This document shows positions 31,201 through 55,900 of a stretch of 64,000 bases of DNA, in pieces. The stretch spans positions 10,243,501 to 10,307,500 of the forward strand of contig NC_058042.1 in assembly GCF_020085105.1 (NCBI RefSeq), read 5' to 3'. The position numbers were made by a program, and so were the translations under genes. The notes beneath the pieces were generated by a model, which had not been told where the DNA came from, ran no database searches, and was given only the letters and a program-made list of their open reading frames with translations. The stretch's first letter is position 1, and every line of letters begins with the position of its first letter. The DNA is from Siniperca chuatsi. Lineage: Eukaryota; Chordata; Actinopteri; Centrarchiformes; Sinipercidae.

Positions 31201-33421
31201 TTTATTGTCCTACTTCTGCTGCTCAAGGCCTGCACACTAAAAATACGAACGCAGATTAGAAGTGAAGGTCAGATTACCAGTGGTTCCTGAGGTGTAGATG
31301 TACAGAGCAGGACTCTTAATGTTAATGTTGGCCCTCAGCTGAGGTGACAGAGGCTGGTCTGAGGCCTGCTGAATTTTATCAGAGAGGCTTTCAATGCCCT
31401 CCACAGCACAGTCCTCACTGAGGATAAACACACGGATGCCCTGCTGGTTCAAAGTGGGCAACACCTCCTCCACAGCCCCCTGCAGGTCTGAGAGACACAG
31501 GCAAAAGAGAGCTTCATGCAGTGACAACAGAAATGGGAAAAAATATTTATACAGATGTGGAGAATCATGGGAATGATGCCCAGCGTGGGATGAATAGACG
31601 TTTAACAGAAGTTTAACAACTGACACTAAATTAATGTCAGAATACTTTATTGGTTTGTTGAAACAAAAAAGGAAATTGATTCTCAACACATTAGCTGATA
31701 TCAACATATTGTAGATATATTGATATTGGTGTATTTGTCAGGCATGGACGCCCTGAGGGGCAAGTGAGAGAAAAAATACTGATGGTGATCCAGGTGATCC
31801 ATTTTCTAAATAGTTTTCTCCTCATGTTTATGACTTAAGAACAACAAAAACAGGTTTTGCCAGGATAATATTCCTTAAATTCCTTTCAAAAAAATTCTTC
31901 TGTGAAACAGGTGGAAAAAAACAAGTTTTGCTAGGATATTTTTTTGTTTTGTTTGTTGTTGTTCTCCATGCACTCCAAACACAAGGTACATATGTTGTGT
32001 GTTAACAAGTTATGTAACATTACTGTCATGTTTTTCATTTGGCTAGAAATGTATTTTAAAATCAGCACTTCACATGAAAACATGAATGCTTTAAGTCCTA
32101 TTTAGAACATTGGGTAGTGGTTCACTTCAGTCTCTTGTGGCCAAAATGAGTATTAAAACAACAAACCCTTGATCCTGACAAAGAAAAATTTCACCTGTTT
32201 TCAAACATGAAAAAAACAGTAATTTAGAAAAAAAAAAAATTCTTTCACCTGTTTCACAGATTAACATTTTAAGGAACTTTATCATGGCAAAACTTTTTTT
32301 CACCTGTTCTTAAATCACCAGACTTAGAAAATGGGTCACCAGATTTTTTTTTCCCTCACTTGACTCTCAGGGCTTCCTAGTAAGGCAATAATTATCAAGA
32401 AATTGCAGTACAGAAATGTCAAACTAGGTTTGAGGTAATTATGTCGCCATTACATAGTCTATCAACTAGAGAGAACTGATTTGGCTTAAGTAAATGTGTA
32501 CTGTATAATGTCTCACGTAGTATGTATCTTGGTCACTTTTTTTTTTTTAAGTATTTGGATTTAGTGGCTTCTGGTGTTGAAATTACAGTTTGCAACCATT
32601 TGAATACTGCTCGCCCTTCCAAGTGTGTAGGAGAAACTAAGGTGGCACTAAGGTATTCACAGGAGGATACAAATTTAACAAAATTGATAATTTATCAAAG
32701 AAGAAGTATTCATTCACGCATTAGAGTCCTTTAAGTGTTAATGAACTCGTATCTTTAATTTAAATGTATGTTTATGTGACAATATTAATGACTTACAAAG
32801 GGAGGTCTGGAAAACCACGTATTCCTAACGCAACACTAGACAAATTAACTCGTGCAGAAAACCTGAAATTCATGTCATAATCACAAAGAGGATAATGAAA
32901 ATAATAATAAGACTATATCAGTCTTATTTTCCCAGCTTACCAGCACCAGTGACCAGGACCTTGGCTTCACAGCAGGAGAAGCAGTGCAGCAAAGATTTGG
33001 ATCTGATGTTGTAGTTCAGTAGAGAAGCTGTGCATCCCAGCTTGGCCAGTGCGAGCCAGATCCACACGAACTGCGGCTCGTTGCCCAAGTAGAGGGCCAC
33101 CGTGTCTCCCTCCTTCAGGTGGGCATGCGCGGACAGAGCTCTGGCCACTCTGTTGCTTTCTTTGTCTGCTTGGCTGTAAGTATAGGAACTTTCCTCGAAA
33201 AGTATAAACTTCTTGTGCGGCTGCCTCGCCACTTTGTCCAGAAAACAATCCAAAATACTGTAAAACGGTTTCTGCTTCTTGAATTTGCCCATTCGCATAG
33301 CGATTTGAATGGCAGTAACCGCGTAGCTTAAATCTTTCAGAAAATAAGGATTTCTAAAGTAAATCAATAATGGCAAAAGTGCCAAACCTGTAAGGGCGGT
33401 ATATAGAATATATGCGAACAT
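28268..33421 (-). CDS. slc27a2: Very-long-chain acyl-CoA synthetase / fatty-acid transport protein 2 (FATP2)
   Basis: Ten exons on the minus strand: 32941-33421, 31278-31487, 31001-31159, 30652-30776, 30264-30458, 29890-29980, 29605-29803, 29075-29172, 28554-28684, 28268-28441. They join to 620 residues, the same length as human SLC27A2. The product activates very-long-chain fatty acids to CoA thioesters and aids fatty-acid uptake at ER, peroxisome and plasma membrane. Landmarks: hydrophobic N-terminal anchor ([19 protein letters not shown]), AMP-binding P-loop YIYTSGTTG (about 223-231), YGATEGN (363-369), the FATP signature [13 protein letters not shown] (about 486-498) and [10 protein letters not shown]. 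The C-terminus KIRL resembles a weak peroxisome-targeting-like KxRL end. ATG at 33421 is the first in the frame and starts the membrane anchor. It is convergent with HDC and in tandem with the paralogue upstream. Assignment to family member 2 rather than 6 rests on length, motif similarity and synteny with HDC. Confidence 0.93.
31750..32373. mobile_element. Fold-back (long inverted repeat) element in slc27a2 intron 1
   Basis: The left side GCCCTGAGGGGCAAGTGAG and the right side CTCACTTGACTCTCAGGGC are inverted copies, and homology continues inward through CCATTTTCTAA, TTAAGAACA, GTTTTGCCA.GATAA, TCCTTAAA and CTGTGAAACAGGTG on both arms. Arms are about 170-185 bp. There is no coding capacity. 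Boundaries are approximate and no target duplication was settled. Confidence 0.7.
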
Positions 33422-33519
33422 TATAATCAGGAGATATGTGTCAGTCCTGCAGCTGAGTGTCCTTTAAGTTTCAACAGCATAAAGACAGTTGAATATTTGC
33501 CTTTCCAGTTTACGCCTCT

Positions 33520-33532
33520 TGAACTTTGAACG
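33520..33532 (-). promoter_or_regulatory. DR1-like (PPAR/HNF4-type) site upstream of slc27a2
   Basis: The minus strand reads CGTTCA-A-AGTTCA, two related nuclear-receptor half-sites spaced by one base, about 100 bases upstream of the ATG at 33421. Such DR1 elements bind PPAR/RXR or HNF4. Mammalian SLC27A2 is a liver/kidney gene of PPAR-alpha-linked lipid metabolism. Binding is inferred from the motif alone. Confidence 0.4.
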
Positions 33533-33979
33533 AGTTTCTCCTCTGGGTGGTGTAACAAAAGAGCCCCTATGTGTTCCTGGGTCCAAACAAATTCTGCAAC
33601 TACTGCCAACAGTGAAATGTTGATGACCTCTCTGTGAAATTAGTCTGTGACTAATTTGCTGTCTGTTTAGAGTATGCCAATCAATAAAGAGAAAAAAATA
33701 TACATTAAAAATAGTTTTTTAAATTTACAAAACGTATTTATATGAAGGCTGGGAAAATTGCCCTTGCATAATAAATTAAAATGACCATAGAAAGCAGGGG
33801 GCTATAGTCATTGCAACACATTTGTCATTAGTATATCTCCCCTTATGCCTAATGTTAATGACCCTATTGTCACCTTATGCAAGGGCTCCAAAAATCGTTC
33901 CTCATCATTGAGACATGTAATTTAAACGGAGAAAATTATACTTACATTGTACTTGTTTTGCACCAAAATACCAAAGCAA

Positions 33980-34027
33980 ATTCCTTGTATGTGTAAATCT
34001 ACTTGGCAATAAAGCTGATTCTGATCG
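33980..34027 (+). mobile_element. LINE 3' tail fragment
   Basis: ATCTACTTGGCAATAAAGCTGATTCTGATC has the ATAAA plus TGATTCTGAT ending typical of teleost non-LTR retrotransposon 3' ends. Only the tail is present; the clade cannot be decided. Confidence 0.5.
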
Positions 34028-34499
34028 GCAGTAACAGTGAAAACAAGCTTGATGACCTTTATAGCTATAAAATCAAAGATTAACCTCCTGTGAATCTCTC
34101 CATCTTTTTTAATCTAAAATGGCAAACTAATCATAAAAGAATAAAACCACCTTTTCTTCCATCCGGATGATTGAGACACTGTGCATATTACACTACAATT
34201 ACACAGCTGTTGCAGTTTTCTGAGGATAATGGATTCAAAGGTTTTGAAAGGCAGGGCCCGGCGGGAAATTACTCACCGTGTCATTACTGTTAGGTCTTTT
34301 ATGTCTGGTCTGTTTTATTATTTTCCTGTACATAAATTATTTGCCATTGTTTACTGAGTGAAAAAGTGACATTTGAACTAGTAACTGATTGGAACTGACT
34401 GATCTTGGCAGTATCGTACAAGCTGTTCTTGCATCAGTTTATGAGGGGGGCTGAACAGAAACGCTGTCCAAGTCAGTGAATAATAAACACAAAAGCATA

Positions 34500-34925
34500 A
34501 AAGGCAAAAGGTATGCAGACACCCCTGTCCACATACTTTTGGTTTGATGCTGTTTTTCATGGTTTGGTCCTCTTCATTCCACCTAGAAATCTTAGTGCTT
34601 CAGCATACAAGGATAGTTTGGACAATAATTCCAACTTTGTGGCAACAGTTTTTTGTTTTATGTTTCGACATGACAATGCCCTGATCAATAAAGAAATGGT
34701 TTTCCAGTTTGCTGTGGAAGAATTTGACTGGCCGGCACGAAGTCCTGACCTCAACCTCGTCCTACACCTTTGGGATGAACTGGAGCATCGACTCCGAGCC
34801 AGGCCTTACTACTAATCACTAATGCTCTAGTGGCTGAATGAGAGAAAATCCCTGGGTGTAATTTTCAGGTGTCCACATTAATTTGTTTAACATTTTTGTC
34901 CATGTAGTGTATATAGTCTACTGTA
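34500..34925 (+). mobile_element. Tc1/mariner transposon relic
   Basis: A reading frame at 34513-34815 ends with EEFDWPARSPDLNLVLHLWD then ELEHRLRARP, the conserved C-terminal part of Tc1-family transposases surrounding the last catalytic residues. Nearby ASAYKDSLDNN and RHDNA blocks also fit. The start of the transposase is missing and internal blocks are deleted or out of register, so it is a dead 5'-truncated copy. The 3' side ends ...TTTTTGTCCATGTAGTGTAT near 34912, resembling a Tc1 terminal sequence. It lies between the two slc27a2 genes. Confidence 0.85.
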
Positions 34926-35713
34926 TATCCCAACTACATTGAGGACTGAGACTCTGGTAGCATGTGCATTTGTCTCCACCTTGTGGTTTTTCCACGTCTG
35001 TCACACCTAGAATTTGTCTTTGTATTGTTGTAACTGTGATCAGTCAAATCAGAGCAGACATGCACGTGAAAACTAGTTCTGGTTTTACGATAACAATCAC
35101 TTTAATTTTTAGGAAAGTAATTTATATTTACAGATATTGGCACATAAATATAAAATTCATATTAGGCCCTGTTCTACGTGCTACTCACGTCTTTCCTAAA
35201 AGCAAAGTATTCTGTTAGGTACATCAGATACTACCTGTGAGAGGAAGTCCAATAGCCACTGTCTTATAGTTAGTTCTCCATGGAGACTGTCAGATGCATC
35301 TCATTAAACTACACTATCCGTTTCTGTGTATGGTGTCTTCGCTGCGATAGGAGACACCCCCCGCCATCCCAACAGCAACACTTCTCAACACCATTATTAG
35401 ACTTAATAAAGTAAAAGCAGCAGTCCCCATTCTGGAAATCCGTCATCATGCTAGTAAATACACCATTTATATCATCACTTGCCAGTAAATATACCATTTA
35501 TATTATCAAACTCCCTCCTCCCCTTGCAGGTGGACTCTGGCCCCTGACATGAATCCTTACAAATGAATCCTCCACTTCTGATTTCCATTTACTGCTTTTA
35601 ATAAAAGGTGTTCATGTCTCCATATTATTTTACACAAATTATGAGTATTAGTAAAAATGCATATCATGCATATCAATGCAACCAGACATTATTAGTGAAC
35701 ACTAAGAGCCTAC

Positions 35714-44534
<8,821 letters not shown>

Positions 44535-45239
44535 GTTTTCTCGTTTAAAAGCCACAAGGTCCTGGGAAAAAGTGCAGCCCCTGCTGCAAAATGGGGAATG
44601 TTACAAATAAGGATTTTTTTTTCAGTGGGGCGGGGCATTTTCCCAGAAAGTAAGTTCATAGAAAAGGGCAAATATTTTAAATAATTTGGAATACCGATGA
44701 TTGAAGGGAAGATTGCTCAGCAGCAGCTAAAAGCTGCTTTTATTGCCCAAAAAATAGGAAAAGAAGGAAGTGATCTTCAAACTTTGGTTTACACAACTGA
44801 TCAAGATTTATTTAGAGAGCAACAAAGTTAAAGGATGGAACACAAAATAGCACACACATATCTCTCACACTTAAGGTCAGTGTCAGGGTCAGCTGAAAAA
44901 GGCTGTTGAGGTTAAACGATGTAAACAACACTTTGCAGCTTGTGCGGAATCAGTTGATGCAGTAAGCGGAGCCGCAAATGCAAACGTAAGAGTTTGACCA
45001 TTTAATCTGACAAAAAATAACATTTTCTCTGATCATTACAGTAAATGAGCCTGTATTATTCTTTCATATACAGTTTGGCAGTTTAGTGCATGTTCCCAAC
45101 CCAAGGGTCAGGTTCCCTCCAAAGGGACATGAAACTAATCTGTGCGGTGGAGAGATGATAGTTGGGTTGGTAAGAAGAAAATCAAAGTTCTGCTACACAG
45201 ATATATATTTGTTAATTTGACTTTTCTTTTTTTATGAAA

Positions 45240-45425
45240 TAGTGGATAATTTCACCTCTTTGGGCCTCCAACATTTATTTAAAAACCATCTGAGAAGTTT
45301 AGAGGGGAAAGTCTCTTTGGTGGAACTGCTAACAACTCACAGACATCTGAAACATAACAAGGGGCCCTAACCAGACACTGCTTGTTTGTAAGGGGTCACA
45401 AGCCAAAAAGGTTGGGAAAAACTGG
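45240..45425 (-). mobile_element. hAT-like repeat end, inverse copy
   Basis: Ends GGGGTCACAAGCCAAAAAGGTTGGG, the inverse of the terminus at 25665, and shares CCATCTGAGAAGTTTAGAGGG with that copy in inverse orientation. Left edge approximate. Confidence 0.6.
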
Positions 45426-46579
45426 TTTCATCTACAACAATGTGTACATACTTTATAAATGTATGTAAAATCTTAATCTGATTAGTGACTCTTAACTCCA
45501 GCTGTCAAATAAATGTAGTGGAGTAAAAAGTACAATATTTCACTCTGAAGTGTTGTGGAGTAGAAGTATAAAGAGGCACAACATGCAACTACTCAAGTAA
45601 AGTAAAAGTATCTCAAAATTAAGTACAGTAGTTGAGCAAATGTTCCTAGTGACTTTCTGCCACTGGTAATGGGACCACCCCTATGTATAAAATTGGATTA
45701 TGGACTGGAAAATTCTGATGATTGGCTGCATATGCATACAGGTACACACACAGGCTCAAACACACAGAAAAACACATACTATGACAAAAATTAAGAAGTT
45801 TAATCCTCAGACACAGTATTAATTTTGGTGATACCAGAATTGTAAAATTGGCAATATCCCAGACGAACTGTCTTTTTCTCTGAATGTTCTTATGAAGCAC
45901 TTTTAAATTCCTGCAGGTGGCACTCTTTTCTTTGTTTGCGCTTGACTTTTATTCATTTCCACCAAGCAATTGTTCTGTTCAAATCTCCATTAAAATTTTA
46001 AATAATGTTCTATGGTTTAAACAACCCTTATTTGGTTGCATTACGTGGGTTTGTAAAAATAGACACACATGTTTAAGAAAAATATTGAGGATTGTTTTCA
46101 GGTTCAGTTAAAAAAATATTCCAACATTTTGGAAATGTCAGGGCAAGAAACTGAAGCAATTTTATAGTGCATTATTTGTATTGGACTGTCAGTATGTCTA
46201 TAGCATCTACATTACTGCAATTAAAAATATTTTGAGCTTTTTAACATAAAAGCATACTTTTCTCTCCTGCCTTAGTTAACTAAACTAATTTAATTTGTTC
46301 ACATTAGTTGATGGGCTATAAAACTCAGAGATGAGTCCACTGAACATGAGAAAACAAGTTAAAGACATTCAATCAGAGTTTAGTCAGACTGTGTGAAGTG
46401 CTAAAGTCCGCTTTGTTTTCCAGTTCTCTCAATTTGAAGGATTTTGAAGGGGTCAGTCTCTGGTTCTAAACTCCTGTTGATGCCATTTTAGTACCAGGGA
46501 TACAGAATGGTGGTTACATTTGTAAAACATTTATCCATAGAAGAAATAAGGCTTTGTGCAGGGGTTAAACCCAATAGTT

Positions 46580-46690
46580 ACAGCCAGCAGCTGGTTAGCT
46601 TAGCTTAGCACAAAGACTGGAAATGGGGAAAACAGTTATGGCTATGTCCAAAGGTAACAAAATCAGCACCTCTAAATCTAACTAATTAAC
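46580..46690 (+). repeat. TTAGCTTAGC-core repeat (copy 2)
   Basis: CAGCCAGCAGCTGGTTAGC then TTAGCACAAAGACTGGAAATG, ATGTCCAAAGGTAACAAAATC; matches the repeat at 22728-22960 over its core. Confidence 0.7.
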
Positions 46691-47719
46691 ACATTTTATC
46701 TTGTTTGTTCTATTTCTTGCCCATGAGCAGTAACTCCTGAACTCTTGTGATCACTGTAAGGCAGCCAGCAGAAACTCCAAGAAGTCACTGGACTGTGTAT
46801 ATCAGCTGTGTATCTATCTGCTTGTCTGGATGTCTTTCTACCCCCTTGTGACCACAAATTGATTAATGCAGCTTTAATGATAAAATAGTTGATTTCACAA
46901 AATTCTCCTGGTGACCGTTGGACCAGTAAATGATGCTATTGGGAGCTGAAGGCATCCTCAGGGCATAGCCTATCCTTTGAACCTTGGGGATCAGCTAGAG
47001 ATTTTTTTAGAGGGTGAGGTAATATCAGTGGTCACTGAGGTCTTAGGGTTGAGAAACTCTTGTGAGCACATTCCAGCCAAGCATGTGGTGACACAGCCTG
47101 CATAAGGCTATCAATCTGTTTGATTGTGTGAACTCCTTTTTCACCCTGCGCTGTGCTCTCCAGAGTGTGTTTGGTAATGTTCCCTGATGAAGTTATGTCA
47201 GTATTACTATTACTGTTATGATATTACACTGGATTCAAAACAGTCAAATAAGCAGGCATGACAAACTCAAACATTTTAACAGTGGCCATTTTTTGTGTAT
47301 AATAATAACATATTAATAAGAGAAGGTTGAAAAAATCATTCCTTTTAGACTTGATCTTGGTGTTGAATTACTGAATAAATGTAATAACTAAAAGGCTCAA
47401 TTTATGTGTTTATTATCTGTTTTTATGCAGTAGCAAACAAGATGTATTGCAGTAATTTGTATTTTATTTTGCAATGCAAACATGTCTTCAATCGGTTTAT
47501 ATTGTTTCTTAAATATTTCTGAGCAAAAATGACAGTTCCCAAGTCGCTGCTTTGTAGGAGAACAATACTTATTCTGCACAATGAAAATCACGATCATCAG
47601 ATATTCTCCTTGGAAACTTTTAACACCAGTAGCCCAGCTGATAAGAATTTGCTGGCGCAAGGGATTGGGTTTCAGAAATGCTTTTTCTCAAGTCACGTTG
47701 CCCCACAACACGAAAGTGA

Positions 47720-47757
47720 CCAATGGGCTAAGAGGCACGTAGACCCACTCCTATAAA
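47720..47757 (+). promoter_or_regulatory. GATM core promoter (CCAAT and TATA boxes)
   Basis: CCAAT at 47720-47724 and CTATAAAG at 47751-47758 lie 130 and 100 bases upstream of the GATM ATG, spaced as in an ordinary TATA promoter. Predicted start is near 47783. Confidence 0.6.
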
Positions 47758-47851
47758 GCTGAGGTGTCTTCATTTTTGAGTGCAAACTGAGAGGTGGATC
47801 CTGCTCTGCCGTTTGATTTCACTGACACACTCACTATTCCTACATTGGACA

Positions 47852-51786
<3,935 letters not shown>

Positions 51787-51907
51787 CCTTGCCAGAAATA
51801 GGCAGTTTTTATTGAGCTTTGAAGATTAAAGCATCAGTCCCGAATCTTAATACCGCTGTAATTGTTAAATCTTTATTGCCAGTCAATCATGTATGTATAC
51901 ACAGGTT

Positions 51908-51913
51908 AATAAA
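51908..51913 (+). terminator. GATM poly(A) signal
   Basis: AATAAA about 120 bases after the GATM stop codon at 51784-51786. Confidence 0.75.
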
Positions 51914-53078
51914 GGGTGGAGCTTTGTGATAAAAAATCTACTATTTCAACCCCTATCTTAAAAAGTATACACATTTGAAATTTGTGTGTTTGGGTGTCAC
52001 CTGCAGCAACTCAAAGTCAAACCTGTGAACAGTATATTCTTCTAACCTGTATGAAACTAAAAAACTAATAATGGGGCAATCTTATCATGATAGGTGACAC
52101 CAAAGTCCTTTTTCTGGACTGGGTCTTTATGTCCTAAATGAAAATGTATGAATTGTTTTGATTTGACATTGCTGTGCATCACAGTGCTTTTGCAAACAGC
52201 TCCGTTCAGATATAAATACATTCAATAGTAACAAATGAACATCACTTTACTTCAGTCAGTGATCTCAATATTAACTGCATTTCTGGCCTGGCTATTGTGA
52301 AGCTGAATTGTTTTATGGCTTATACACCTAAAAGTCATAACTTTGAGGACAAGGTACAATTTGGTATGTGAAAGTCATCAAACAAGGGCACAGGAGGAGA
52401 GAAGCTACATCCTCATGAAAAGTCAGAAACCATCAATTTATCTTTTTCCAAAGTTTTTTTTTTTAGTAAACAATATTAATTTCTTATTGCTAGTATTATA
52501 TATTATTTTGTAAAGATTTTAACTGATTAAACAGACAAAGTTCTATTTATATTTTTCACACTCTTTATTGGATTTCCAGACAATTATTGTTTTTTATATA
52601 TTTACTTAAGTATGCAGTCCATATCAAATATGTATACCTTTTACCTCTGCTGTTTTCTCCTATTGCAAATCTGGGCCAGTTACATGCTACTTGTCATTCT
52701 CACTGCCTGTCTGCTTTTGTGTGCAAACCAAAAATGCCTAAAGAATGTTGTGAAGATTCATGTTTTGATTCCTTTGCTGCATATACAGGTGGATATAGGA
52801 TGTTTACCTCTTCAAGTCTGCCTTTATTTCTTTTGAAACAATGAATTCAAGGGAAGTTATGGCTCAACAGAGGCATGCAAGTGATGTTCTGTATTATGCA
52901 ACACTATTAAATGTAATTAAAAAGAGTTGTGTGTCATTTTTGTGATTGTGCCTTTTTGTTTTGGATTATATTATTTGTTTTATTTAACATATTTGTTTTT
53001 GTTAATTGGACCATTAGTGGTGTGAAAAAAACAGTGCAGCATTGCATATCTTAACCTTTAATCCATGTCACAGAGATT

Positions 53079-53500
53079 TTTTACTTAAGTAAAATTATTA
53101 ACACTACAAGTTAAAAAATACTTCATTACAAGTTGAAGTCCTGCAATCAAAAGTTTTACTTAAGTTAACATACAGGAATATTATCAGCAAAATGTACTTA
53201 AAGTATCAAAAGTAAAAGCACTCATGACACAGAGTGGCCACTTTCATGGTGTTATATGTATCATATTAATTATTTGAAAATTATTACTAATGCGTTAACG
53301 TGTTAGCATTTTAATGTCATCAGGGTGGAGTTTTTTAACTATTTAATATACTGTTAAGTAGTTTTATCAATGCATCGTATTTTAGAAGCTGATCATGTAT
53401 TTTGGTTGGTTGGATATACTTAAGTAAGGCACAAATACATCAAAATTGCACTTAAGGACAGTAGTGGAGTAATTATACTTAATTACATTCCACTGCTGGA
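53079..53500. repeat. GTAAC/TACTTAAGTA repeat copy
   Basis: TTTTTTACTTAAGTAAAATT, TACTTAAAGTATCAAAAGTAA and closing AATTACATTCCACTGCTGG; same family as the copies in the HDC and GATM introns. Confidence 0.7.
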
Positions 53501-55841
53501 TACCACACATTTAGTTGAATATAGTAGGCCATTGTGGGTCACACAAACCAGTGAACCTGGAATCTATTCACCTGGTTGATAAATGGCACCACATATATTC
53601 TAACACCTTTATGTCTGTAAACATTAACCAGGCAGAGGTGTCAGTGGAGGGGGAATATCGCATGATGTATTATCATGTAATGTGGACTACTGCCAATGCA
53701 AATAGGTGTGAACTTTACTGTAAAGATAACAACATTAACAGCTTCATGTATTTATTACTTTTAAGTTGAAGGCAACTCTTGGTAATTATTGCTTTATTTA
53801 GTGGTTATCTGGAAAAGAAAAATCTGTGTGGTTATGTAAAATGAAGGGCTAGGTTGTGGTCAGAGGTACTATTTTCACATAAGTGCAAAAACTCCTATTT
53901 TAATACTGTATAAATAATCATTTATTTATTTAATCATTTATTCACTCATTTAATGCTCACTCTGGTGAAAGGTCAGTCAGGTGAAATGTGCTCAAAAGTA
54001 CATAAGTAGATCTCAATTGATGAAGTGACCAGTAAAAGACAAACTAACAGTCTCAATATTTTAATGTTTGAAGTCTGCAAGACAATATATTAGATTTGAA
54101 AATTAATAATGTCAGAGATAATTTTATAAATGATATCAATACAGTGATATGTTGTCTGATATCAATTAAATTTAAAATTACAACCTGCTGAAAAGGTTAT
54201 GTAATAACAGAAAAAAGGCAAAACTATGAGAAAAGTAGTGTAACCGCATGTAGATGTCTGCATTCTACTGCCATCTAGTGGTAGAAATTACACATAGCAC
54301 TGAAGTTATCAACTTTAGAAATAAAGTTTCTGAATGACACAATCAAACAATGATGTCACTGTGCAAATAAAATTTAGGTCATAACAGCGAATTCAGCTGT
54401 ATGCAATGGAAAACAAGTCGTGACTTAAATATGAATATTTAATGTAACATTTCAGCATATGAAATTGTTTTCCTCAGGGTGCAAGTCATTTAACAGATTA
54501 CATTTACACTGAGACGGCAACATACTGAAGGCATCCACATACAAGACAACATCCTAAAGACAGATAGATAGATTCTGATCCTGATTATGAAAGTTTGCAC
54601 CCTACAAAATCTTTCAACTCAAACTCTCAACACTTTTTCCAAACCATCATTTTCAGCTTGAACCCTGCCACTCACTTTGTCACTATCCTACCCAATCATA
54701 GCTCCAAGTCATCATCTTTAGCCTGGATCTGTAGTGGTGGTGATGGGTGGTGGGGCTTTCTTATAGTCCAAAAGACCAGACTTGCCCTCCATAACCTGTT
54801 GGTGATTTAAACTCCTTCACATTAAATCTAAATTCCTTTTTTACTCTCTGTCTTGAACTTTAAAATGCTTCCATCTTTATGGCCAGTTGTTATTTGATTT
54901 CTTTTCTCAGCACTGCACTTAGACAAATCTTTTGAGAGCATCGCTTCATACTAAAGCCATATACTGTGGTGTCTTCTCAAGTGTGTCCAAAAGTGGACGC
55001 TTAAGACCTTTAATGACATTTCAAGTAAATAAGCTTTGATTTGTGACAAACTGCTTGAGGATTGTGATCTGATTGTGCTGTTAGGAGTACATTTTAAGCG
55101 ACAAAGTCTGAATTCACAATTTCCTCAATCTAATTAATGTTTTTCCAACCCCACTGTGACAGCATATGACTTCAATGGGACCCAAACAGTTTGCTACCAG
55201 TAGACAAATCCTGACTATGTGAGGCTCTCTGACACTCAGCACGCTGCCTATTTAACTGATTCACCTTTGTCACAATGTGGCTTGGATCAGTCACTACAGG
55301 GTGAATGCTATCAGGCTACAGCTGTGGCCTGTGACGGGGCCTGCGGCTGCCTCCTGCACTGATAAATCACATTCAGAATCACACTCTGGACTGAAGGTGG
55401 CCGTGTGTCAGGACAGGTTCACTTGAAGCCAAGTCGCTTCTCTTCACAGCTGCTCAGTCGTACCTCATTTTTTCACCCTGCTTATATGTAGTCTTCCGCA
55501 GATGGATTGCTTGTTTGTACAGCTGCCTAATTGCGCAATACTGCAGCTGCCTGAACTGTCTTCAAACAGGAGAATTGATTGGGATCTGGTAATGATCGGG
55601 CTTCAATGTCTGCAGGAAAACAGCAGTCATCCTCTCAGATTCTCTTGACTAAGGGTGACTTTATAGTCTGAATTAGGTCCAGAACAGTCTGCCAGAGAGG
55701 ATCCGCATGTTCAAATCTCTGGTAACTTGACCTTTAGAGGGTATACAAACAGTATATCAATAAAAGGTGTCTCAGAGAATGAGCAGAAATGTGGATTTTT
55801 CATCCATATTAGGGCAAACAATGGTATGTGGTCGTGATATA

Positions 55842-55900
55842 GGATAAGATAAACTTTATTGATGCCACGCAGGGAAATTGAAAAATAATTCATCAAAAAT
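55842..55900 (-). mobile_element. LINE 3' tail fragment (minus strand)
   Basis: ATAGGATAAGATAAACTTTA then TTGATGCCACGCAGGGAAATTG; on the minus strand this reads CAATTTCCC...ATCAATAAAGTTTATC, a usual teleost non-LTR 3' end. The adjoining 56000-56200 may belong to the same element. Confidence 0.5.

Larger units (their letters stand above)
33680..35595. other. Spacer between the tandem slc27a2 genes
   Basis: About 2 kb holding the LINE tail at 33980-34027, the Tc1 relic at 34500-34925 and otherwise unassigned AT-rich sequence. It must contain the promoter of the first slc27a2 gene and the 3' end of the second. A minus-strand ATTAAA (plus TTTAAT at 35597-35602) lies about 110 bases past the second gene's stop. 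Confidence 0.5.
44600..47700. other. Repeat-bearing spacer between the slc27a2 paralogue and GATM
   Basis: The two genes diverge from here. No exon was found. Contents: a hAT-like end at 45240-45425 (closing in the inverse of the 25665 terminus), a GTAAC-type repeat at 45505-45670, and a TTAGCTTAGC-core repeat at 46580-46690. The remainder is AT-rich and unassigned. Confidence 0.55.

Noticed and set aside
47780-47851. Upstream in-frame ATG extending GATM by 24 residues
   Set aside because: GATM proteins begin MLRVRCLRGG, which starts at 47852, and the total then equals the usual 423 residues. The upstream ATG lies at or before the predicted transcription start.
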